Source: Ardenticatenales bacterium (GTDB lineage Bacteria; Chloroflexota; Anaerolineae; Ardenticatenales; Ardenticatenaceae). From it: 33,711 bases of DNA. Every line of letters begins with the position of its first letter. Positions within the stretch are counted from its first letter, which is position 1. A program made the position numbers and the translations under genes. Location: the NCBI GenBank assembly GCA_020634795.1, contig JACKAZ010000011.1:65001-98711 (forward strand). The letters run 5' to 3'. Of this stretch, positions 25,042 through 31,066 are shown piece after piece. The notes beneath the pieces are model-generated. The model was not told the DNA's origin. It worked only from the letters and a program-made list of their open reading frames with translations, and did no database searches.

Positions 25042-25062
25042 TCACGAGGGTGAGCCTCGTGA
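25042..25062. repeat. Perfect hairpin TCACGAGG/CCTCGTGA
   Basis: This 8-bp stem with loop GTGAG lies in the 200-bp spacer before crcB. There is no T tract. A short AACTCATAA/AACTCACTA 9-mer run (25124-25145) lies between it and the crcB ATG. The sequence does not fit the fluoride-riboswitch pattern. Confidence 0.55.
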
Positions 25063-25150
25063 CCACCGGAAGCGGCTCACGTTCAACTCCAACCCCCTCA
25101 ATCACATCAAACTCCAGCACTCCAAAACTCATAAAACTCACTAAACTTTT

Positions 25151-25528
25151 ATGCAAACCATCTTGGCCCTTTCAAGCGGCGCGGCAGTGGGCGCGGTTCT
25201 GCGCCACTATCTCACCCTCTGGTCCATCACGCATGTCGGCGCGCGCTTCCCCTTCGGCACGTTGATCGTCAACCTTGCTGGCAGCTTTCTCTTGGCGATT
25301 TTGATGGCCTATCAACATAAGTACGGCACCTTCTCGCCCGAAACACGATTATTACTGACCACCGGATTCTGCGGCAGCCTGACCACCTTCTCAACCTTCA
25401 GCTACGAAACGGTCGCGCTGATGAGCGAGGGCCGGACGATGGCCGCGCTCACCAACATCGGCGCGAACGTCGTGCCGAGTATCCTCTGCGTCATCGCGGG
25501 CTTGGCCGTGGTGGAAATTTTGTCGTAA
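25151..25528 (+). CDS. crcB: Fluoride ion channel CrcB/FluC
   Basis: This 125-aa membrane protein exports fluoride as a dual-topology dimer. It has four hydrophobic segments (about residues 3-20, 38-58, 68-90 and 100-122). The family signatures GTLIVNLAGSFLL (pore Asn) and TTGFCGSLTTFSTFSYE (central Na+ site and Phe box) are intact. The length is normal. The ATG has no visible Shine-Dalgarno sequence. Only one copy is seen, consistent with a homodimer. Confidence 0.96.
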   Translation: MQTILALSSGAAVGAVLRHYLTLWSITHVGARFPFGTLIVNLAGSFLLAILMAYQHKYGTFSPETRLLLTTGFCGSLTTFSTFSYETVALMSEGRTMAALTNIGANVVPSILCVIAGLAVVEILS

Positions 25529-25626
25529 TTTATGAGCTAGAGATAGAGATGGTGAAATGACCTTTTGAGGTCGAAAATCGATAGATATTGCGTGCGCCTT
25601 CGCTTCTCGGGGCTAGGTTGGCCCTC

Positions 25627-25638
25627 TGCACCTTGCAC
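25627..25638. repeat. GCACCTT heptamer fragment
   Basis: GCACCTTGCACC, nearly two copies of the GCACCTT family seen at 21404 and 22629, lies upstream of the helicase gene. Confidence 0.5.
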
Positions 25639-25680
25639 CAAAATGACCACCACACCGGCTTCGATACACTCAGCCGCCGA

Positions 25681-25748
25681 AACTCATTAAACTCACAAAA
25701 CTCATTAAACTCACAAAACTCACAAAACTCATTAAACTCACAAAACTC
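25681..25748. repeat. 9-bp tandem repeat AACTCATTA/AACTCACAA, ~7.5 copies
   Basis: Alternating perfect 9-mers run from 25681 to 25748, ending 7 bp before the helicase ATG. The repeat is in frame with the helicase and would read as (NSL/NSQ)n if an upstream start at about 25588 were used. A short run of the same family lies just before crcB (25124-25145). Confidence 0.9.
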
Positions 25749-25755
25749 TCCCCCC

Positions 25756-28239
25756 ATGCCTATCAGCCCCATCCTCGCCCAACTACAGCGCGACCCGATG
25801 TTGGCCCGCAACGTGGTTCATTGGCGCTCAATCGCCGCGCGGGCCGCGGATTATGTCGACGTGCCAGCGGCGCTCGACCCGCGCCTGCACGCGGCCCTGC
25901 GGCGGCGGGGCATTGCCCAGCTCTATCGCCACCAAGCCGAGGCCATCGAGGCCGTGCTCAACGGCGAGACGGTGGTGGTGGTGACGCCCACGGCCAGCGG
26001 CAAGACGCTCAGCTACAACCTGCCCGTTCTGCACACCTTGCTCAACGATCCGTCGGCGCGGGCACTCTACCTCTTTCCCACGAAGGCGCTTGCCCAAGAT
26101 CAGCGCCACGAATTGGCGCAGTGGCTGCCGCTGCTGGAGCCCGCGATTCCGCTCGGCGTTTACGATGGCGATACCCCGCAATCGGCGCGGCGGGGGCTGC
26201 GTGCCAGCACGCGGCTGCTGATCAGCAACCCCGACATGCTCCACACCGGCATCCTGCCCCATCACACGCAGTGGCTCTCGCTCTGGAGCAACCTGCGCTA
26301 CATCGTCATCGACGAGGTGCACCACTATCGCGGCCTCTTCGGCAGTCATTTTGCCAACCTGCTGCGCCGGGTCCGCCGCATCGCCCGCTTCTACGGCAGC
26401 GATCCGCAGATCATCGCGGCCAGCGCCACCATCGCCAATCCGGGCGAGCTGGTCGATGCGCTGACCGATGCCGAGCTACCGACGACCGTGATCGACCGCA
26501 ACGGCGCCCCGAGCGCGGAGAAACAGTTTCTCTTCTGGAATCCGCCACCCTTTGACGAGCAGCTCAACCTGCGCCCCTCGGCGCTGCTCGAAGCGCGGCG
26601 CATCGCCTCCCTTTTCTTGGAAGCGGATGTGCAGAGCATCCTCTTCACGCGGTCGCGGCTCTCGACCGAGCTGCTGCTGCGCTACCTGCAAGCGGCAGCG
26701 CAGCAACTGGCGTTGCCCGAGGGGGCGGTCGCCAGCTATCGCGGCGGCTACCTGCCCACCGAGCGCCGTCAGATCGAACAGGGGCTACGTGACGGGTCGA
26801 TTCGTGCGGTGGTGACCACCAATGCGCTGGAGTTGGGGATCGACATCGGCCAGTTGGATGCCTGCCTGATGGTCGGCTATCCGGGGACGATTGCTTCGAC
26901 CTGGCAGCAGGCGGGCCGCGCCGGACGACGGAGCGGGGAAAATTTGGCCATCTTGCTCGCCACCGCCGATCCGCTCGACCAGTTCATGGTCAGTCATCCC
27001 GACTGGTTCTTCGCGGCCTCGCCCGAACATGCCCGCATCAACGCTGACAACCTGCAGATCCTCGTCGAGCATCTGAAATGCGCCTGTTTTGAGCTACCCT
27101 TTGCCGAAGAAGAGTCGTTCGGCAGCCTGCCGCAGGAAATCACACGTACCATCTTGGCCTATCTGGAAGAAGCGGGCCTCGTCCACAGCGCTGCGGGCAG
27201 CTTCTACTGGACCGCGCAGGAGTACCCCGCCGAGGCCGTCTCGCTGCGCCATGCGGGATCAACCTTGCTCATCACCGAGCAGCCGGGCGGCATCACGATC
27301 GGCGAGGTGGACCGCTGGTCGGTCCATCAGATGTGTTTCCCCGGCGCGATCTACATGCACAGCGGGCGGCAATTCTTAGTCGACGGGATCGACTGGGCGG
27401 GGGAACGGGTCGACGCCCGTTCGGTCGAGGTTGATTACTACACGCGCGTCATGACGAAGCGTACTGTGGCAGTCGAACGCACGGTCGCCACGGAGCCAAC
27501 GGTGGGCCGCTCGTGGGGCGAGGTGTTGGTCACCAGCACGACCACCGGCTACAAAAAGATCAAGCTGGGAACACACGAAACGTTGAGCGAGCATCCGCTG
27601 GAACTGCCGGAATCGACCTTGCAGACCACGGCTTGGTGGGTCACTTTCCCCGTCGAGGTGCCGCGCGGCCACGATTACGGGCCGAACTGGCGGCAACAGC
27701 GCGATCTGGCGCGGCAGCGCGAGGGCTTTCGTTGTGCCGACTGCCGCATCGCCGAGGCGGATTTGGGCCGCGAGCTGGACATCCACCACCTCATCCCTTT
27801 CCGCGAATTCGGCTATGTGGCCGGGCTGAACGATGGCTATCTGGCGGCCAACGAATTGAGCAACCTTCTGGCGCTCTGCCCCACTTGCCACAAACGGCGC
27901 GAACCGTTTCACCGCTCGGAGACGGCGATCGGGCTGCAGGGGGTGGCCCACGCGCTGCAGAATATCGCGCCGCTCTTTTTGCTTTGCGACAGCCGCGACT
28001 TGGGCAGCAGCAGCGACGTATATGGGGCGGGCGGACCGACGATCTATCTGTACGATACCGTCTCGGGTGGCATCGGCTTTGCGGAACAGCTCTATCGTTC
28101 CCACCCGATTCTGCTGGACACAGTGGCGCAACTGATCCGCGACTGTGGCTGTGCGGACGGCTGCCCGGCCTGCATCGGACCCGAAGCCATGTTGATGCCC
28201 GAGGGTCGCCGCCATGCTCTGGCGCTTTTGGCGTACTGA
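25756..28239 (+). CDS. DEAD/DEAH-box helicase (MrfA/YprA-like, DUF1998) with embedded HNH nuclease motif
   Basis: This 827-aa protein has Walker A TPTASGKT (77-84), DEVH box (186-189), SAT-type ASATIANP, and a helicase C domain with YRGGYLPTERRQIEQGL, TNALELGIDIGQ and QQAGRAGR. VTSTTTGYKKIKL and LQTTAWWVTFP follow, as in MrfA/YprA relatives. The C-terminus YDTVSGGIGFAEQLY plus Cys797, 799, 803 and 806 is the DUF1998 Zn site, which in MrfA serves DNA repair. Between these family blocks lies an HNH motif: Cys660-x2-Cys663, DIHH (675-678), Asn703 and CPTCH (708-712). I infer a DNA translocase with a built-in nuclease. ATG 25756 is chosen because everything upstream in frame is the 9-bp repeat; no Shine-Dalgarno sequence is seen. 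The protein is complete. Confidence 0.93.
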   Translation: MPISPILAQLQRDPMLARNVVHWRSIAARAADYVDVPAALDPRLHAALRRRGIAQLYRHQAEAIEAVLNGETVVVVTPTASGKTLSYNLPVLHTLLNDPSARALYLFPTKALAQDQRHELAQWLPLLEPAIPLGVYDGDTPQSARRGLRASTRLLISNPDMLHTGILPHHTQWLSLWSNLRYIVIDEVHHYRGLFGSHFANLLRRVRRIARFYGSDPQIIAASATIANPGELVDALTDAELPTTVIDRNGAPSAEKQFLFWNPPPFDEQLNLRPSALLEARRIASLFLEADVQSILFTRSRLSTELLLRYLQAAAQQLALPEGAVASYRGGYLPTERRQIEQGLRDGSIRAVVTTNALELGIDIGQLDACLMVGYPGTIASTWQQAGRAGRRSGENLAILLATADPLDQFMVSHPDWFFAASPEHARINADNLQILVEHLKCACFELPFAEEESFGSLPQEITRTILAYLEEAGLVHSAAGSFYWTAQEYPAEAVSLRHAGSTLLITEQPGGITIGEVDRWSVHQMCFPGAIYMHSGRQFLVDGIDWAGERVDARSVEVDYYTRVMTKRTVAVERTVATEPTVGRSWGEVLVTSTTTGYKKIKLGTHETLSEHPLELPESTLQTTAWWVTFPVEVPRGHDYGPNWRQQRDLARQREGFRCADCRIAEADLGRELDIHHLIPFREFGYVAGLNDGYLAANELSNLLALCPTCHKRREPFHRSETAIGLQGVAHALQNIAPLFLLCDSRDLGSSSDVYGAGGPTIYLYDTVSGGIGFAEQLYRSHPILLDTVAQLIRDCGCADGCPACIGPEAMLMPEGRRHALALLAY

Positions 28240-28322
28240 GCAATGAGTACACGTTGCAATATCGTTGCGTGTTTGTTGGCTTTTCGTTGTGATTTTCCAA
28301 TGTTTTGCAACGCATAGCAATG

Positions 28323-28362
28323 AAGCGTTCTAGCCCTTCGACCACCGTTTACGCGAACGCTT
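28323..28362 (+). repeat. Inverted repeat AAGCGTTC/GAACGCTT after the helicase gene
   Basis: These are perfect 8-bp arms (28323-28330, 28355-28362) separated by 24 nt, followed by a pyrimidine-rich CTCTTTCTTCTTTTTC. It could be a weak terminator for the helicase gene or simply an inverted repeat. Confidence 0.4.
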
Positions 28363-28425
28363 GAACGCCCCTCTTTCTTCTTTTTCACGCTCAACCTTTC
28401 AACCATCAGAAACGAGCCTGCTTCA

Positions 28426-29421
28426 ATGGAAATCGTCCTCTTTCTCATTATCATCGCGCTGCTGTTCGTCGCCAACCTAGCGGAACGTGACCGGATCTGG
28501 TTGTGGCTGGTGGCGCTCTTCATCGTCGGAAGCGCTGCCTTGGCGGGGCTGGCGGGCCTTGTCTTTGCCCTGTTGGGCGCTGGGTTGCTCCCTGTCGAAG
28601 CGCTGGCCGACGCGGGGCCGCTGGTGGGTGGCCCTTGGGCCACGCTCTTTGCTCTCATTCTGATGGCCGGAGCCGTGCTCATGATCCTGCTCCTTGTGCC
28701 AGCGGTGCGCCGACTACTGGTGCGGCTGCTCCGTTTTCGCGTCGATGCGGACCGTCCTATCATCGTCACCGCCCTCTTTCTCTCGGTCGGACTATTGGGG
28801 CTGACGGCGACATCGCTGATCACCAGCCCCTCGCTCCCCGTCGAAACGTTCGAACAACTCTCCGTGACTCAGCGTGATCTCTGGGTTCAGGGGCTGCTTT
28901 TTGCGGCAGCGGGCTTCGTGGGGGTCGGTTTCCTGGTGCGGCGCGGCTGGCAAGAGACGTTGGAGCGGCTGGGGCTGACGCGCATCACGCCGCGCATGGC
29001 GCTGTGGGCACTGGGGTTGGTGATCGTGCTGTTACTTTTTAGCACCGGCATCGACATGGCGTGGGCGCGGCTCGACCCGACGAGCTACGAACGCACCTCG
29101 TCGATCACCGAAGCGATGTTGGGCAACCTGAGTGGCCCGCTGGCCGCCCTCACCATCGGCCTGTCGGCGGGCATCGGGGAAGAGATTCTCTTTCGCGGGG
29201 CGATTCAACCCCGCTTCGGGCTGATCGGCGCGACCCTGCTCTTCACCATCGGTCACACCCAGTATGAAGTCACCCCTGCGCTCTTGATCGTCTTCTTGAT
29301 CGGCTTGGTGCTCGGCATCGTCCGCAAGCGCTTCAACACCAGCACCGCCATCCTCATTCACGCGCTCTACAACGCCTCATTGCTGCTCATTCCGTGGTTG
29401 CTGGAATTGCTGGGCTTGTAG
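28426..29421 (+). CDS. CPBP-family intramembrane metalloprotease
   Basis: This 331-aa protein has many membrane segments; hydrophobic stretches start near residues 3, 25, 62, 107, 145, 190, 240, 262, 283 and 308. The CPBP (Abi/Rce1-like) catalytic signatures are complete: GEEILFRG with Glu252, Glu253 and Arg257; FTIGH with His277; and HALYN with His312 and Asn316. Such proteases cleave within membranes; bacterial roles include bacteriocin self-immunity and processing of lipoprotein or prenylated targets. The N-terminal ~170 residues are an extra membrane domain beyond the CPBP core. No Shine-Dalgarno sequence is seen before the ATG. The substrate is not evident; the neighbour downstream is a small unknown protein 60 bp away. 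Confidence 0.93.
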   Translation: MEIVLFLIIIALLFVANLAERDRIWLWLVALFIVGSAALAGLAGLVFALLGAGLLPVEALADAGPLVGGPWATLFALILMAGAVLMILLLVPAVRRLLVRLLRFRVDADRPIIVTALFLSVGLLGLTATSLITSPSLPVETFEQLSVTQRDLWVQGLLFAAAGFVGVGFLVRRGWQETLERLGLTRITPRMALWALGLVIVLLLFSTGIDMAWARLDPTSYERTSSITEAMLGNLSGPLAALTIGLSAGIGEEILFRGAIQPRFGLIGATLLFTIGHTQYEVTPALLIVFLIGLVLGIVRKRFNTSTAILIHALYNASLLLIPWLLELLGL

Positions 29422-29481
29422 CGGGTCGATGTTGCAGCCTGGAATTGTGGAACGACGCCACGCAACAGAAAGGGTTAACCC

Positions 29482-29811
29482 ATGAAATATGAAATGACGA
29501 TTTCCCCCAAGATTCCGGTTTCGGAAGGCGACTTCATCGCCTCTTGGTCACAGGAGGAACGCACGGACAACGCCGGGACGGTTCGGCTTGCGGACGGTGC
29601 GCGCGACGTATTCGACGCGGATATCCTTGAGGGGGGCGATGTAGTGATCCTCGAGACGTCCAATGTTGGCACCGACGCGGGCGAGTTGTACGCGCTGATC
29701 GGCGCTGCCCTCCGTCGCGCGGGGGCCAGTGGAACCTTCACCTTCACGCCCATCGAGTACCCCGACGGCAGTACCCTGTTGGCCGTGAGTCCCGCCGATC
29801 GCGACGAATAA
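29482..29811 (+). CDS. Small uncharacterised protein (109 aa)
   Basis: I do not recognise this protein. It is acidic (many Asp and Glu), has no signal peptide or membrane segment, and alternates short beta strands with one clear helix. It begins MKYEMTISPKIPVSEGDFIASWSQ; around residues 65-80 (TDAGELYALIGAALRRAG) lies an amphipathic helix, and it ends in a strand pair DGSTLLAVSPADRDE. That layout (a small alpha/beta domain with an 'LYxLIxxxLRxxG' helix and a 'DGxxLLxV' strand) looks like a stand-alone adaptor or partner domain, but this is inference. AAAGGG lies about 9 nt upstream of the ATG. It follows the CPBP gene by 60 bp on the same strand and is probably co-transcribed. Codon use matches its neighbours, so I take it as a real gene. 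Confidence 0.65.
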   Translation: MKYEMTISPKIPVSEGDFIASWSQEERTDNAGTVRLADGARDVFDADILEGGDVVILETSNVGTDAGELYALIGAALRRAGASGTFTFTPIEYPDGSTLLAVSPADRDE

Positions 29812-29869
29812 ACCGTTGAGACGAGTACGCCCCTGAGCGAGCGTTTCCCGACAACCCATTTGCCACGGG

Positions 29870-30018
29870 TTACGGCACGTTGCAATGGGGACAGTGGCGC
29901 GGGTCGTCGAGGGCCTGGTAGCTCTGCGCGCAGACGGCAAAGACCGTCATGCGCGGAAAGAGGCCGAAGCGGCGCACGACGTGGCCCTCCACCACCAGCG
30001 CCCTTTGCTCCTCCCTTC
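29870..30018 (-). pseudogene. Truncated copy of the eight-cysteine protein gene
   Basis: The minus-strand frame encodes ALVVEGHVVRRFGLFPRM followed by TVFAVCAQSYQALDDPRHC and PHCNVP, nearly the same as the last 45 residues of the intact gene at 33325-33618. The upstream Cys-rich half is absent: the frame instead runs into the Crp/Fnr promoter. It is therefore a 5'-truncated remnant. Two of the eight DNA differences are silent, and the protein changes are mostly conservative, so the copy once evolved as a gene. Confidence 0.75.
29883..30001 (+). repeat. 119-bp direct repeat, left copy
   Basis: It aligns without gaps to 33338-33456 with 8 differences by eye count (about 93% identity), in the same orientation. 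The two copies bracket the Crp/Fnr and nirS genes. Confidence 0.9.
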
Positions 30019-30085
30019 GGTGGTGGAATCCAGCGTCTCTAGAACGCTGCACAACGCATGAGGGCACCCTCACAGATTGCCGATC

Positions 30086-30115
30086 TTGTGACTCGCTTAC
30101 AGCAACAGGTATAAT
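30086..30115 (+). promoter_or_regulatory. Promoter of the Crp/Fnr regulator gene
   Basis: TTGTGA (30086-30091), an 18-bp spacer and a perfect TATAAT (30110-30115). The start would be near 30122, only about 3 nt before the first ATG of the gene (30125). Use of that ATG would mean a leaderless message; otherwise translation starts at 30167. Confidence 0.65.
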
Positions 30116-30124
30116 CCAGCCGTA

Positions 30125-30853
30125 ATGCGTCACACGGAGCCAACTCTCTTGACCCCTCACCCCACAATGTACAGCACGCTAAAGAGCACGACGCTCTTTG
30201 CCAGTGCAGGCGATGACGACATCGCTGCCATCGCACCGCTGGCCTCGTTCCGTGATTACGAGGAGGGGAGCCTTCTCTTCTGTCAGGACCACGCGGCGGA
30301 AACGATCTTTATTTTGGTAGAGGGCATGGTCAAACTGGTCTCTTTGCGGCCAGATGGCAGTCAGATCACGTTGCGCACGGTGTTGAGCAAAGAGCCGTTC
30401 GGGGCACTCGGCGCGGTGCGGGCAGATGCGCATTATCCTGCCACCGCAGAAGCGATGAAGCGCTCTAAAGTCATCGCGATTCGCAGCGATGAGTTCCGTC
30501 TGCTACTCCTTGAACGTCCCCATCTGGCACAAGGCCTTTTGGGGGTGATTACCCGCTATGTCCGGGAGATGCAAGAACGTTTCCAAGAGATGGTGGTGGC
30601 GCCGGTGCCCCGTCGTATTGCACGCGCCTTGGTTCGGTTAGCCGCACAATGCGCAACAGAGGCTGAAGGGCAAAAGGTCGTCACCTTGCCCTTCACGCGT
30701 CAAGATTTGGCCGAGATCGTCGGAACGACGCTCTATAGTGTGAGTCGGACTATCGCCGAGTGGGAGCGTCAAGGGATCGTCTCGACAGGTCGCAAGCGCA
30801 TTACCGTAACGAATATGGAGCTTATCAAATCCCTCGCACAAGAGCGCGACTAG
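30125..30853 (+). CDS. Crp/Fnr-family transcriptional regulator (probable nitrogen-oxide/redox regulator)
   Basis: This 242-aa protein has an N-terminal cyclic-nucleotide-binding-type beta barrel (residues ~20-130: LKSTTLFASAGDDDIAAIAPL, EGSLLFCQDHAAETIFILVEGMVKLVSL, PFGALGAV), a long dimerisation helix (~135-160), and a C-terminal winged helix (~175-242) with recognition helix TRQDLAEIVGTTLYSVSRTIAEWERQGIV. There is no FNR-type Cys cluster at the N-terminus, so it is not an iron-sulfur FNR; DNR/NnrR-like haem or NO sensing is a reasonable inference given nirS next door. The start is uncertain: ATG 30125 (leaderless from the promoter above) or ATG 30167, where MYSTLKSTTLF gives the usual family N-terminus (228 aa). 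It lies 213 bp upstream of nirS on the same strand. Confidence 0.92.
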   Translation: MRHTEPTLLTPHPTMYSTLKSTTLFASAGDDDIAAIAPLASFRDYEEGSLLFCQDHAAETIFILVEGMVKLVSLRPDGSQITLRTVLSKEPFGALGAVRADAHYPATAEAMKRSKVIAIRSDEFRLLLLERPHLAQGLLGVITRYVREMQERFQEMVVAPVPRRIARALVRLAAQCATEAEGQKVVTLPFTRQDLAEIVGTTLYSVSRTIAEWERQGIVSTGRKRITVTNMELIKSLAQERD

Positions 30854-31066
30854 CCGCCCTGGCTCACGGCGCGCTTTCAATTTATATGCCCCCTCCCCCC
30901 CGTCGCCCCCCTCACGGTCAATGGCCTACTGTCACTGACCCCCCAACCAAACGTCACTCCTCGCTCTCCTAACGGTCGTTCCTTGCGCCAGCACAAAGAC
31001 CGGTCGACTCATTTCCAGTAGGATAATCGGTAGATTTCAACACTGATATGGTGCTAGGAGTGTGCC

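Noticed and set aside
24950..25150. Fluoride riboswitch upstream of crcB
   Set aside because: No match to the conserved pattern of the crcB RNA; only a simple 8-bp hairpin and a repeat are present.
29548..29940. Minus-strand 130-aa frame and its look-alike at 33204-33395
   Set aside because: Both begin with the same peptide only because they read the 119-bp direct repeat in another frame; the eight-cysteine frame has the conserved pattern.
30854..31066. FNR/DNR binding box upstream of nirS
   Set aside because: I looked for TTGAT-N4-ATCAA on both strands. TTTCAACACTGATAT (31034-31048) is only a vague match and not symmetrical. No clear -35/-10 pair was found either.
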